Positions 43,898 through 53,006 of a DNA stretch of 64,000 nt are shown here, one piece after another (positions within the stretch are counted from its first letter, which is position 1; every line of letters starts with the position of its first letter). The notes below the pieces were generated by a model that searched no databases, was not told the DNA's origin, and saw nothing but the letters and a program-made list of their open reading frames with translations. Origin of the DNA: Roseburia sp. (GTDB lineage Bacteria > Bacillota_A > Clostridia > Lachnospirales > Lachnospiraceae). The stretch spans positions 30,687 through 94,686 of the forward strand of contig DXQT01000001.1 of assembly GCA_019411365.1 (NCBI GenBank), in the 5' to 3' direction. Made by a program: the position numbers and the translations under genes.

Positions 43898-44719
43898 CTA
43901 CGTTAATTTCTTTCTGATATAATGGCTGATCGCTTCAATGATAAGAACGGTGCCAAAGAGAACGATCAGGATCATTCCTACACTGTCATACTCGCGCCAT
44001 CCGATCTTTTCATTTAAGATCAGTCCAAGTCCGCCTGCTCCAACATATCCCAGGATCGCTGCGTAACGCACATTTCCCTCGAAACAGAATAAACATACAG
44101 ACATATATGCCGGCAATACCTGCGGCATGATCGCAGAAATAAAGGAGTACGCCTTTCCTGCACCCATGGCCTCCATTGCCTCATAAGCTCCCATGTCGAC
44201 CGTCTCGATCATCTCGTATAACTGTTTTCCAACATAAGCAAAAGTAAATACTGCGATTGCAAAGGTACCTGCCATGGTGCCAAGTCCCCAGATATAGGTT
44301 GCGATCAGGGCTGCAACCAGCGTCGGAATCGTACGCACGATACTTAAAAATACGCGGACCACACCGATCACAACTTTATTTTTGATCAGGTTGCTGGATG
44401 CCAAAATCGCAAAAGGAATCGCAAGCACACCACCCACAAAAGAGCCGAGCAGAGACATTTTGATCGTATCAAAAAGTGGTCCCCAGATGCTTGAAATATA
44501 ACCAACCTTCGGTGGAAACATCTGTCCTAAAATATCAAAGAAATACCGGATTCTCGTCACAAGCGTTGTCATGGAAAAACCAGTAACCTTTACGGAGATC
44601 CATGTTGCGATCAGAACCAGAAGAATGATAAGCGGTGCACGGGAGCATTTTTCTTCCACAACTTTGCCGTTTGCAAGCACAAGTTTTTTCGGTTTAAATA
44701 TTTTATCGTATAATCCCAT
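43898..44719 (-). CDS. phnE: PhnE-type ABC transporter permease (first)
   Basis: A 273-residue permease, paralogous to the next gene: GGVLAIPFAILASSNLIKNK, MGAGKAYSFISAIMPQVLPAYMS (the EAA loop) and AILGYVGAGGLGLILNEKIGW. A longer N-terminal cytoplasmic part precedes the first helix. The ATG overlaps the last base of phnC (44719), so translation is coupled. Two different PhnE subunits imply a heterodimeric channel. Confidence 0.9.
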   Translation of the reverse strand: MGLYDKIFKPKKLVLANGKVVEEKCSRAPLIILLVLIATWISVKVTGFSMTTLVTRIRYFFDILGQMFPPKVGYISSIWGPLFDTIKMSLLGSFVGGVLAIPFAILASSNLIKNKVVIGVVRVFLSIVRTIPTLVAALIATYIWGLGTMAGTFAIAVFTFAYVGKQLYEMIETVDMGAYEAMEAMGAGKAYSFISAIMPQVLPAYMSVCLFCFEGNVRYAAILGYVGAGGLGLILNEKIGWREYDSVGMILIVLFGTVLIIEAISHYIRKKLT

Positions 44720-45480
44720 TACGCTTCCTCCGTTTTCTCCGGAATCTTTCCTTCGTAAATTGTGTTCAACACGTCCTGTGTCACATTTTCGGAAGGGCCG
44801 TCATAGACGATCTTTCCGGCACGGATTCCGATGATGCGGTCTGCATATTCGAGTGCTAATTCCACATGATGAATATTGATAAGGATAGAAATATTCATAT
44901 CCTGATTAATTTTTCTGAAATCGCTCATAACCTGTTTTGCCGTTACCGGATCAAGTGCTGCAACCGGCTCATCTGCTAAGATAATCTCCGGATTCTGCGC
45001 AAGTGTACGTGCTAAGGCAACACGCTGCTGCTGACCACCGGAAAGCTGATCTGCACGGATATATGCTTTATCCAGAATACCGACTTTATCCAGGCTCTCA
45101 AGTGCCTGCATTTTGTCTTCCTTTTTAAACACACCAAGCAGAACTCTCCAGAAAGGCATTTCCGGCACTTTTGCCATCAATACGTTACGGATTACTGTTG
45201 TTCGTGTGACAAGATTGAATGACTGGAAGATCATTCCGATCTTTCTGCGGAAAGTACGAAGCTCTTTTCCTTTTAAGTTCTTAACCTCTAATCCATCCAC
45301 CGTCAGAGTTCCTGATGTGATGTCATGCATACGGTTGATCGTCCGCAGTAACGTGGACTTTCCTGCACCGGAAAGACCGATGATCGCTACAAATTCACCC
45401 TGTTCGATCTTTAAATTGACATTATCCAGTCCCACTACCCCGTTCGGATATACCTTCGATACGTCCTTAAACTCGATCAT
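44719..45480 (-). CDS. phnC: PhnC-type ABC transporter ATP-binding protein
   Basis: A 253-residue ATPase with Walker A GLSGAGKSTLLR, Q-loop FQSFNLV, signature LSGGQQQRVALARTLAQNPE, Walker B IILADEPVAALDP and His of INIHHVELAL. It closely follows PhnC family layout. It energises the two PhnE permeases from the cytoplasmic side. It is separated from the binding-protein gene by 187 bases that contain a terminator-like hairpin. Confidence 0.93.
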   Translation of the reverse strand: MIEFKDVSKVYPNGVVGLDNVNLKIEQGEFVAIIGLSGAGKSTLLRTINRMHDITSGTLTVDGLEVKNLKGKELRTFRRKIGMIFQSFNLVTRTTVIRNVLMAKVPEMPFWRVLLGVFKKEDKMQALESLDKVGILDKAYIRADQLSGGQQQRVALARTLAQNPEIILADEPVAALDPVTAKQVMSDFRKINQDMNISILINIHHVELALEYADRIIGIRAGKIVYDGPSENVTQDVLNTIYEGKIPEKTEEA

Positions 45481-45554
45481 AAATTTAAACCAAACCTTTC
45501 TTTTACCTGCTGTTTTTATGGTGTGTGTTTTTTATAGGTGTATACTCATTGAAA

Positions 45555-45592
45555 GGCTGCCGCAAAACCGGTTTCCCGGCTCTGCAGCAGCC
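45555..45592 (-). terminator. Terminator-like hairpin between phnD and phnC
   Basis: On the minus strand GGCTGC (45592-45587) pairs with GCAGCC (45560-45555); inner CCGG/CCGG pairs strengthen the stem, and TTTCAATG follows. It would lower expression of the membrane genes relative to the binding protein. Confidence 0.5.
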
Positions 45593-45667
45593 CTCCTGCT
45601 GCCCGTCATACTGCCTGTTATTATTTAGTCGATACTGTCCACTCCCTGTCAGACGTTCCAGTAACGA

Positions 45668-46780
45668 TTAGTTTGCTGCACTTAATTCCTGGATCAGTTT
45701 CTGTGCTTCTCTCTCTTTATCATAATCAGAAGACTGTGCTGGCTCATATCCGTTGTGGCTGTAGATAGAGATAACTGCCTTACCTTCCTCTGTGTTACCG
45801 ATATTGATGAGTGCTGTCTGGATTGCTGATTTTAAGCCGTCATCCATGATTGGAGATGTCTTGCTGACACAGACTGTATCGTTGTAAATCGGATCTGTTA
45901 CACCGATTACGTTTGTCTCTTCCCAGATAGATTTTGTACGGCCAAATTCACTTGTCCAGCTCTCTTCGTAGTCACGTCTTGCATCTGCATAAGTTACAAG
46001 TACGTCGATCTGTCCGGAAGCAAGTCTTGCGAATGCGCTTGCGTAAGAATCAGACTGTACTGCGGAAGAAAGATCTGTGATACCCTTCTGGTATTTATCC
46101 TGTAACCATAAAGCCGGGTAAATGTAACCTGCCGGTGAGGAGGAGGACATAACGCTCCAGTTTGCGCCGTTTAAATCATCCCAGGTAAGTTCTTCGCCGG
46201 AGTTAACTTTATCAGCAAGTTCCTGTCCTTTGTCAGAAGGACCTGCGATGAATAATGCACGGTAAGAAACTGCCTGTTTGTCAGTACCTTCTGTAGGCTG
46301 TCCGTCATTCCAGTCTGCAGGGTTGTCCGAATCTTTATTTAAACCATCTCTGGTTGCTGTTAAGATCACATCTGCTCCATCATCATAAAGTACATAGGTA
46401 CCACCCGGAATAAATCCAACATCAGCAGTTCCTGCTGCAAGTGCCTCACCTACTGCCTCAAAAGTTGTACCAACGGTAATCTTTACTTCTCCGATATCAT
46501 ATCCTAAGCCTGCTAACTCTGTCTGCATTAAATTTGCAAGCGGCTCTGTTGCAGTTACGATCTCATCCGGATCTCTGGATGGAACGAAATATACGTTTAA
46601 CGTATCGATCTTTACGTTATCAGCAGAAGCTGTCACGTCAGAACTTTCTGTTGCAGCTGCCGTATTATTTGTCGTATTGTTGTCTGCTGCGCTGCTGTTG
46701 TTTGATGTGCTGTTTCCACATCCTGCAAATGTACCCATGCATAATGCTGCTGCAAGTAACATAGCAATTTTTTTCTTCAT
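45668..46780 (-). CDS. phnD: PhnD-type substrate-binding lipoprotein
   Basis: A 370-residue lipoprotein: signal peptide with lipobox FAGC (Cys about 20), an Asn/Thr/Ser/Ala-rich linker, then a phosphonate/phosphite-type binding domain (LNVYFVPSRDPDEIVTATEPLANLMQTEL, VGFIPGGTYVLYDDGADVIL, SSSPAGYIYPALWLQ). It captures the substrate outside the membrane for the PhnE pair. The start at 46780 fits the signal peptide; GGAG lies 11 bases upstream. No phosphonate catabolism gene (phnX, C-P lyase) is nearby, so the true ligand is open. Confidence 0.92.
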   Translation of the reverse strand: MKKKIAMLLAAALCMGTFAGCGNSTSNNSSAADNNTTNNTAAATESSDVTASADNVKIDTLNVYFVPSRDPDEIVTATEPLANLMQTELAGLGYDIGEVKITVGTTFEAVGEALAAGTADVGFIPGGTYVLYDDGADVILTATRDGLNKDSDNPADWNDGQPTEGTDKQAVSYRALFIAGPSDKGQELADKVNSGEELTWDDLNGANWSVMSSSSPAGYIYPALWLQDKYQKGITDLSSAVQSDSYASAFARLASGQIDVLVTYADARRDYEESWTSEFGRTKSIWEETNVIGVTDPIYNDTVCVSKTSPIMDDGLKSAIQTALINIGNTEEGKAVISIYSHNGYEPAQSSDYDKEREAQKLIQELSAAN

Positions 46781-46871
46781 AATGAAATGTTCTCCTCTCT
46801 CTCCTGCATCCATTCCCATGCAGGCGTGCACACTTTTGTTGTTGCTCTTTCAGGAATTGTCCAGCCAATGA

Positions 46872-47846
46872 TCAGGCACTGTCTCCAAGTTCAAGCTTTG
46901 TTGGCAGATATACCTTCATCGTATCTCTCCTGCCATCTAAGAGCCGCTCCAAAAGAAGCTTTATGGCAGTCGTCCATACGATATCCGGCAGCATGCGAAG
47001 ACTTGTGTACGTCGGGTATTTTGTCGAAAGTGTCTCAATATCGCGGTAAACCACAACCGCGACATCTTTCGGAATCCGGTACTTTAATTCTTTGATCGCT
47101 TCAAGAGCTCCCTCTGCAACCTCATCATTTCCCAGAATCAGAACCTCCGGCACGTCCTTCGTCAAAAGCATTTCCTTCGTAAGTGAATATCCACTTTCAT
47201 GACTGATCTCTCCAACCTTAAAATAGTCTTCCCGATAACAGCCTTTTTTTTGCAGGATCTGCTTTAATCCATTCAGACGCCGTGCTCCGATACGCACCAT
47301 ATCATCTTCATAAATACCGCCAATATAGCCAATGCTGCGATACTCCTTCTCATCCATCAGGTAATGCACCATATCGCTTAACCCCTGATCGTAATCCATA
47401 AGGATCTGATCAAACTCATAATCCTTCTTATCTGAATTAACAAACAGGATCTCCGTGCTCAGTGACCGCAAAAAGTCAACTTCCACTTCCGAGAACAAGC
47501 CAAATGCAATGATACCGTCCACCTGTTTTACTTCTCCATAAATCAGACGTAAAAAGGCGATATCTGCTTTCTGCGCAATACTTCCGGATAAGATATCCTC
47601 CGATGTAATGCTCACATCCGGTCTGTCTCTTCTTACGATATGCCAGTCCGCAACTCCGATGACGATCTGTCTGTCTCGTTTGGCATGACGCATCTTAGGC
47701 GGGACATATTTCAACTCATGAGCGATTTTAATTATTTGGTTTTTTACCTCAGGTGTCACAGATAATGTCTCATCCTGATTCAACACTCTCGACACCGTTG
47801 CCGCCGACACATGTGCCAGCTTGGCAATCTCTTTGATTGTTGCCAT
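46872..47846 (-). CDS. LacI family transcriptional regulator
   Basis: A 324-residue repressor: N-terminal helix-turn-helix MATIKEIAKLAHVSAATVSRVLN and a periplasmic-binding-like effector domain (DGIIAFGLFSEVEVDFLRSL, YRSIGYIGGIYEDDMVRIGARRLNGL). The start 47846 follows AAAGGCG; the frame is open further upstream without a site. It is the first gene of the presumed lacI-phnDCEE-nucleotidase operon, with a 20-bp palindrome just upstream of its own promoter. LacI regulators usually sense sugars or nucleosides, unusual for a phosphonate-type transporter. Confidence 0.92.
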   Translation of the reverse strand: MATIKEIAKLAHVSAATVSRVLNQDETLSVTPEVKNQIIKIAHELKYVPPKMRHAKRDRQIVIGVADWHIVRRDRPDVSITSEDILSGSIAQKADIAFLRLIYGEVKQVDGIIAFGLFSEVEVDFLRSLSTEILFVNSDKKDYEFDQILMDYDQGLSDMVHYLMDEKEYRSIGYIGGIYEDDMVRIGARRLNGLKQILQKKGCYREDYFKVGEISHESGYSLTKEMLLTKDVPEVLILGNDEVAEGALEAIKELKYRIPKDVAVVVYRDIETLSTKYPTYTSLRMLPDIVWTTAIKLLLERLLDGRRDTMKVYLPTKLELGDSA

Positions 47847-47867
47847 ATAATCACGCCTTTCTTCTGC

Positions 47868-47896
47868 ATTATATTTCACGATTTTGCAGATTTCAA
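47868..47896 (-). promoter_or_regulatory. Sigma-A promoter of the lacI-phn operon
   Basis: On the minus strand TTGAAA (47896-47891), 17 bases, TATAAT (47873-47868), 22 bases before the start codon. Confidence 0.75.
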
Positions 47897-47900
47897 TAGC

Positions 47901-47920
47901 TTTAGTAAAGTTTTACTAAA
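47901..47920. promoter_or_regulatory. 20-bp palindrome, candidate LacI-type operator
   Basis: TTTAGTAAAGTTTTACTAAA: two perfect 9-base inverse halves around GT. It ends four bases upstream of the -35 box of the regulator's own promoter, suggesting autoregulation. No second copy was noticed in front of phnD. Confidence 0.65.
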
Positions 47921-47944
47921 ATTTTACCCAGTTTATACAAAAGA

Positions 47945-48001
47945 GAGAATATTTATCAGGTACGTTAATAAAAATCATTAATTCTGCTGATAAATATTCT
48001 C
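47945..48001 (-). terminator. Probable terminator of surE
   Basis: GAGAATATTTATCAG (47945-47959) and CTGATAAATATTCTC (47987-48001) are a perfect 15-bp inverted repeat with a 27-base loop, followed on the minus strand by TCTTTTG. Confidence 0.6.
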
Positions 48002-48036
48002 CCGTTTACTGAAAAACAAACCTGTTTTTTCCTTTT

Positions 48037-48750
48037 TTATATGATCATATTTTTGATTGTTCCGATGGATATGTAATTGGAAAGAACTGCTCCCGCATCC
48101 GTTCCATCCGCCGCTTCCGTTTCCGGCAGCCCTGCCGCTGAAAAAATACAGCTTCCGTCCGGTCTGTCCGTTCTCTTGTAGTTATCCCGGTAATACTGGT
48201 TCTGATCCGGGATACGATCCCACAGGATTCCTTTGTATTCCTCTAAAGTGCATCCCGGGAAATTGACGTTCCAGATCTCATTTTGCGGTAATGTTTTGGA
48301 GATCAGTTCTTTTGCAACCGGTTCTAAATATGTATTTAAAACCTCACACTCATCTTCCTCCGCAACGGAAAATGCGATCGCCGGGACACCCCAGCAGAGA
48401 GCCTCCATCGCCGCTCCGATCGTACCGGAATATAAGATATCCCGTCCAACGTTATAGCCTGCATTGATCCCGGAAAATACAATATCCGGTTTTTCTGTCA
48501 TCAGACATCCAAGTGCCACTTTCACACAGTCTGCCGGGGTTCCCCCCACACTGTACGCCGTCACACCTGTGGCCGGAAAATCATACGGTTTTACCTCTAA
48601 ATCGCCACGCACGGTGATCCGGTGTGACATGGCACTGCACTGTGCTGCCGGAGCCACCACCCATACTTCGCCAAGTCCTGCTGCCATCTGCACAAGACGC
48701 TTTATGCCCGGTGCTTTAATTCCATCATCGTTTACTACTAAAATCCGCAT
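48037..48750 (-). CDS. surE: 5'/3'-nucleotidase SurE
   Basis: A 237-residue SurE: metal-binding NDDGIKAPG at residues 7-15, then AQCSAMSHRIT and SGINAGYNVGRDILYSGTIGAA, the conserved Asn and Ser motifs. It dephosphorylates nucleoside monophosphates in the cytosol. It lies 12 bases downstream of the VanW-family gene. With the two metallophosphatases it is the third nucleotidase within 13 kb. Confidence 0.95.
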   Translation of the reverse strand: MRILVVNDDGIKAPGIKRLVQMAAGLGEVWVVAPAAQCSAMSHRITVRGDLEVKPYDFPATGVTAYSVGGTPADCVKVALGCLMTEKPDIVFSGINAGYNVGRDILYSGTIGAAMEALCWGVPAIAFSVAEEDECEVLNTYLEPVAKELISKTLPQNEIWNVNFPGCTLEEYKGILWDRIPDQNQYYRDNYKRTDRPDGSCIFSAAGLPETEAADGTDAGAVLSNYISIGTIKNMII

Positions 48751-48762
48751 AAATTCTCTCTT

Positions 48763-49632
48763 CTATTGTAATGTAAGTGTTACCGTCAATGTGCCGCCCG
48801 ACGCAGATGCCTGGATCAGTAATGGCTGTGAAAATGTATTGGTAAATTTAAGATCTTTGCTCGTTCCCGCGATTGCTGCATCATATCCATCCGGAAGATA
48901 AGTTACCGGCAAAGAATGCGGATAACGCTCCGTTGCCGGAAGATTGGCATACCGCATTGCGGCATAAAGTGTCGATGACACCTGACATACACCTCCACCG
49001 GTTCCGGTACCGACAGTTCCGCTGATATAAATCGGTGCTACGACATATCCGTTTGCCGCTGTACGCGGTAAAATAGTAGAACTGAATGAAAATGATTTTC
49101 CCGGCTGAACTACGACTCCGTTAATACGGGCTGCTGCCAGTTCTACGTTATTTGCACGTGGAACGGTCGCATCATACTGTGTCGTACAGCTGCTTAAAAT
49201 ATTTCCCTGTCCGACTGTCGCTGCAGAAGTCTGCGTTGTGGCAGATACACTTCCTGTTCCGCCTCCATCTCTGCCCTCTGCCTTACCACATGTCACATAA
49301 TGGCGGCAATATGCTGCCATGTCGTCACCAAATGCCTGCTGCAGATCTGCGTATTTTGCCCGGTATGCCTGTGGATTGAAATCCGCAGAACAGCTTCTTC
49401 CTTCTCTTAATCCGTAATTTACAAAATGATTAAAAAGTGCTGCTTTATTATTGCCAAAAGCAGCGGCTACATCCGGATATGCACTGCGGTAATAATCTGC
49501 ATCAAAAACTGCCTGATATGCGCTGCGTTCTGCCGCTGTTGCAGCTTCAGTAAACGCCGGGTTCGTCATCAGAAGCCCTGCACATGCCGCAACCGCCAAC
49601 ATCTTTTTCGTCCAATTTTTTCTTTTTATCAT
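48763..49632 (-). CDS. Exported VanW family protein with two N-terminal repeats
   Basis: A 289-residue secreted protein: signal peptide (about 8-31, ending TEAATA), then two tandem modules, FDADYYRSAYPDVAAAFG...FNHFVNYGLREGR and FNPQAYRAKYADLQQAFG...CRHYVTCGKAEGR, about 40 residues each, as seen in surface proteins of Lachnospiraceae. After a Thr/Ser linker follows a VanW domain (VVQPGKSFSFSSTILPRTAANGY, TGGGVCQVSSTLYAAM). VanW function is unresolved; it occurs with glycopeptide resistance genes, but none are here. GGAGG precedes the ATG. Confidence 0.85.
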   Translation of the reverse strand: MIKRKNWTKKMLAVAACAGLLMTNPAFTEAATAAERSAYQAVFDADYYRSAYPDVAAAFGNNKAALFNHFVNYGLREGRSCSADFNPQAYRAKYADLQQAFGDDMAAYCRHYVTCGKAEGRDGGGTGSVSATTQTSAATVGQGNILSSCTTQYDATVPRANNVELAAARINGVVVQPGKSFSFSSTILPRTAANGYVVAPIYISGTVGTGTGGGVCQVSSTLYAAMRYANLPATERYPHSLPVTYLPDGYDAAIAGTSKDLKFTNTFSQPLLIQASASGGTLTVTLTLQ

Positions 49633-49733
49633 GGTATCCTCCCCGTGATTTTACTCTTTATCTGGTACTATAGATATGGATTCATCATATCAGACATGAC
49701 AAAATTATACAATAGTGCTCTTTCACAATCCGT

Positions 49734-50996
49734 TTATGCTTTCTCCCCCTCGTACACCACATTTCCATCAATGATCGTATACAAAATATGAGTATCCACA
49801 GCAAATGGATTTTCCCCCGTCAACACGAAATCCGCATCCTTTCCCGCCTCAATACTTCCGACACGGTCTTCGATTCCGATATGTTTCGCTGCATTGATCG
49901 TGATTGCCTTTAACGCATCAAATTCACTTAACCCGTTAAATACCGCCCTTCCTGCGCAAAGTGCCAGATAGCGCTCCTCGATCACCGGGGAATCCGTAAT
50001 GATAGAAACCTGACATCCCGCTTTTGCAAGTGCCGCAGGGGTATGAAATCCTTTGTGGCGCAGTTCATATTTGGTTGCATGTCCAAAAGACGGTCCAACC
50101 GCAACCGGAAATCCTTCCTTTGCAAGATCATCTGCGATCAATGCTCCGTCCGTTGTATGATCAATCCGAAGATCCACATGAAATTCCTTTGCAATGCGGA
50201 TTGCGGTGTAGATATCATCGGCGCGGTGCGCATGGGCTTTTAACGGCATCTCGCCGCGGATAACTGGAAGAAGCGCCTCCATTTTTGCATCGTAAGCAGG
50301 CATCTTTGAAAAATCCACCTTCCTATCCGCGTCTGTTTTCTGCGAATCGTCCATCACTTGTTCCTGTGCCTGTTCCATCTCAAGTTCATTCCAGCCCTCC
50401 GGACAGCCGGCAGCGTGTAATTTTGTGTCATATATTTTTGCCTTTGTGAGTGCCTCCCGCAGCTTCGCGGCAACAGACATTCTCGAATAAACACCTTTTT
50501 CCTTATAACAGTTTTTCGGATTCTCACCGAAAGCGATCTTCATGGCTGTTTTTTCTTTGACTAACATGTCATCCACACGCTTTCCGTAAGTCTTGATGGC
50601 GCAGAATGTTCCGCCAATGACATTTGAGCTTCCCGGTCCGGTGCACACACAGGTCACACCGCCTTCGCGTGCCATCTGGAAAGTCTCATCCTGCGGATTG
50701 ACTGCATCCACCGCGGAGAGCTGCGGTGTCACAGGATCCCCTGATTCGTTATAATCCTCGCCGGCAAATCCGGTCGCATACCCGTCTAATCCCATGTGAC
50801 AGTGCGCATCCACAAATCCCGGATAAACATCGATCCCGGTTGCATCGATCACATCCGCGTCATTGATGATCTTCCCCTCTAAGACCGGTGCGATCTTTTT
50901 TATTTTTCCATTCTCCACTAAAATATCTGCCACAAATGGCTCTTTCTCTATGGCGTTGTGGATCGTTCCCTGTTTGATCAGTAAGTAATTGCTCAT
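49734..50996 (-). CDS. Amidohydrolase (imidazolonepropionase-like)
   Basis: A 420-residue metal-dependent hydrolase. Metal ligands are visible in DAHCHMGL (HxH), KAHAHRADD, RIDHTTDG and the Asp of ITDSPV. The flanking beta domain (MSNYLLIKQGTIHNA, ADFVLTGENPFAVDTHILYTIIDGNVVYEG) is typical of the superfamily. The substrate is unknown; it lacks the carboxylated-Lys signature of urease-like members as far as can be seen. GGAGG precedes the ATG. Confidence 0.85.
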   Translation of the reverse strand: MSNYLLIKQGTIHNAIEKEPFVADILVENGKIKKIAPVLEGKIINDADVIDATGIDVYPGFVDAHCHMGLDGYATGFAGEDYNESGDPVTPQLSAVDAVNPQDETFQMAREGGVTCVCTGPGSSNVIGGTFCAIKTYGKRVDDMLVKEKTAMKIAFGENPKNCYKEKGVYSRMSVAAKLREALTKAKIYDTKLHAAGCPEGWNELEMEQAQEQVMDDSQKTDADRKVDFSKMPAYDAKMEALLPVIRGEMPLKAHAHRADDIYTAIRIAKEFHVDLRIDHTTDGALIADDLAKEGFPVAVGPSFGHATKYELRHKGFHTPAALAKAGCQVSIITDSPVIEERYLALCAGRAVFNGLSEFDALKAITINAAKHIGIEDRVGSIEAGKDADFVLTGENPFAVDTHILYTIIDGNVVYEGEKA

Positions 50997-51192
50997 GTGT
51001 GCCTCCTGTTTTATGTCCGGTGACTGTAAAAATCCTGTTTACCGTTGTTTTGATCAGAATCCGCATTTTGCGCCTTTCTGTCTTACATAATTAATTCCCA
51101 TATCATACCAACATTATACCATGTATTCTTTTTATCCGGCTCCTCATTTTCCATATACAGGAAAAACCTTGTGATTATGCCCAAAATCACAC

Positions 51193-51232
51193 AAAAAAAT
51201 AAGCATAACAGCAGCGTTTCTGCTGTATATGC
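51193..51232 (-). terminator. Second terminator downstream of ptsI
   Basis: On the minus strand GCATATACAGCAG (51232-51220) pairs imperfectly with CTGCTGTTATGC (51214-51203), followed by a T-rich run (51200-51193). It backs up the terminator at 51285-51323. The rest of 50997-51334 holds no gene. Confidence 0.55.
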
Positions 51233-51284
51233 CCATTTCACCGCACAACTGACAATCATGCCGACACCTTATAGCGTTATCCTA

Positions 51285-51323
51285 CAAAAAAGGATCTGCA
51301 TGCGAATCATACGCTGCAGATCC
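51285..51323 (-). terminator. ptsI terminator
   Basis: On the minus strand GGATCTGCAGCG (51323-51312) pairs with CGCATGCAGATCC (51304-51292, one bulge), followed by TTTTTT. Confidence 0.8.
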
Positions 51324-51334
51324 CTGATGCACTT

Positions 51335-52960
51335 TTATTTCACTGACAAATCCGTATTCCTGATCTTATCCCTGATCCGAAGGATCATGGACGGTGATAC
51401 GGAAAGCTCGTCAAATCCCATCCGAAGGAATGTCTCTGTGAGCGTTTCATCCGCGCCAAGCTCACCGCAGATGCCAACCCAGCATCCTTCCTTATGTCCG
51501 TTATCCACAACCATTTTTAACATCCGAAGGACTGCTTCATGGTGTGAATCATAAATATTATCCAGTTTCGGATTCTGCCTGTCGATTGCAAGTGTATATT
51601 GTGTCAGATCGTTTGTCCCGATCGAAAAGAACTCAACCTCTTTCGCTAAAAGATCACTGATCATAACTGCCGCCGGTGTCTCGATCATAATACCGAGTTC
51701 CACATCCTTATACGGAATGCCGTCGGCATCAAGTCCCGCTTTCACTTCCGCAATGATTTCTTTGATCTTTTTCACCTCATTTACGGAAATGATCATCGGG
51801 AACATGATCGCAATCGTTCCATAATAGCTGGCACGGTAGATTGCCCGAAGCTGTGTCTTAAAAATTTCAGTGCGGTCGAGGCAGATCCGGATCGCACGAT
51901 AACCCATTGCCGGGTTTTCTTCTTTCTCAAGGCCAAAATAACCGACCTGTTTATCTGCTCCGATATCAAGTGTACGGATAATAACTTTTTTACCCGCCAT
52001 ATTTTCCGCAACTGTCTTATATGCTGCAAACTGCGCTTCTTCTGTCGGGTAATCCTCCGACTCTAAATAAAGGAACTCACTCCGGAACAGTCCGATTCCA
52101 CCTGCATCATTGGCAAGTACATTTGCCACATCGGAAACACCCCCGATATTGGCATAAAGATTGATCTTCGTTCCATCCTTTGTGATATTTTCCTTCCCCT
52201 TTAATTCCTGAAGCAGACGTTTCTTCTGCTCATTTTCTTCTTTTAACTTCCGGTATTCCGCTTTCGTATCCTCATCCGGTTCTACGAAAAACTTTGCATC
52301 AAATCCATCCACGATACCGAACTGTCCGTCCACGCCCTCTTCCGGAAAATCAACTCCGATCAATGCCGGAATATTCATGGTTCTCGCTAAGATCGCCGTG
52401 TGGGAATTGGTGGAACCGTGACGTGTTACAAAAGCAAGTACTTTTGATTTATCAAGCTGCACAGTCTCGCTCGGTGCAAGATCATCCGCTAAAAGGATAA
52501 ACGGTTCATCACCGCTTAAGCCTGCATCGCCGTTTCCCTGTAAAATAGAGATCACGCGATTGGAGATATCTTTGACATCCGCCGCACGTTCTCTCATATA
52601 ATCATCATCCATCGCAGCAAACATCTGCGCAAAATTATCTCCGGTGGAAGCAACTGCAAATTCTGCATTGACCTGCTGGGTTTCGATCATGTTTGTGATC
52701 GACTCTACATAGTCGAGATCATCCAGCATCATCTGGTGCATCTCAAAAATTGCCGCATTGACTTCACCGACTTCCCTGACTGCTTTTTCATAAAAAACAC
52801 CAAGCTGCCTTTGGGCTTCTTCTTTTGCATCCTCAAAACGTTTTTTTTCTGCTTCTATATCCGTTATCTTTGTTCGTTTTACTGCGTTATCCGTCTTATG
52901 ATAGACAGACAGTCTGCCCATGGCAATTCCGCCGAATACACTTTTGCCGTGCAGTTCCAT
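51335..52960 (-). CDS. ptsI: PTS enzyme I (PEP-protein phosphotransferase)
   Basis: A 541-residue enzyme I. Phospho-acceptor His187 lies in HGSTNSHTAILAR; the PEP-binding barrel has GGIGLFRSEFLYL, ARIRT-like IIRTLDIGADKQ, MIETPAAVMISD and the catalytic Cys of GICGELGAD. It transfers phosphate from PEP to HPr in the cytosol. Start 52960 has GGAGG eight bases upstream; an ATG five codons earlier overlaps that site. It is last in the fru-pts cluster, 46 bases after ptsH. Confidence 0.96.
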   Translation of the reverse strand: MELHGKSVFGGIAMGRLSVYHKTDNAVKRTKITDIEAEKKRFEDAKEEAQRQLGVFYEKAVREVGEVNAAIFEMHQMMLDDLDYVESITNMIETQQVNAEFAVASTGDNFAQMFAAMDDDYMRERAADVKDISNRVISILQGNGDAGLSGDEPFILLADDLAPSETVQLDKSKVLAFVTRHGSTNSHTAILARTMNIPALIGVDFPEEGVDGQFGIVDGFDAKFFVEPDEDTKAEYRKLKEENEQKKRLLQELKGKENITKDGTKINLYANIGGVSDVANVLANDAGGIGLFRSEFLYLESEDYPTEEAQFAAYKTVAENMAGKKVIIRTLDIGADKQVGYFGLEKEENPAMGYRAIRICLDRTEIFKTQLRAIYRASYYGTIAIMFPMIISVNEVKKIKEIIAEVKAGLDADGIPYKDVELGIMIETPAAVMISDLLAKEVEFFSIGTNDLTQYTLAIDRQNPKLDNIYDSHHEAVLRMLKMVVDNGHKEGCWVGICGELGADETLTETFLRMGFDELSVSPSMILRIRDKIRNTDLSVK

Positions 52961-53006
52961 GCCCGTTACCTCCATTTTAGATTTTTATTTCTGTTTTTAT
53001 CAATTT

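Noticed and set aside
45555..45665. CGTTCCAGTAACG-like sequence near phnD as a second MITE copy
   Set aside because: It shares only a short word with the element at 59526-59659; no terminal inverted repeats or target duplication were found.
48763..49632. VanW protein as evidence of glycopeptide resistance
   Set aside because: No vanHAX or vanRS genes are near; VanW-domain proteins are common housekeeping surface proteins in this family.
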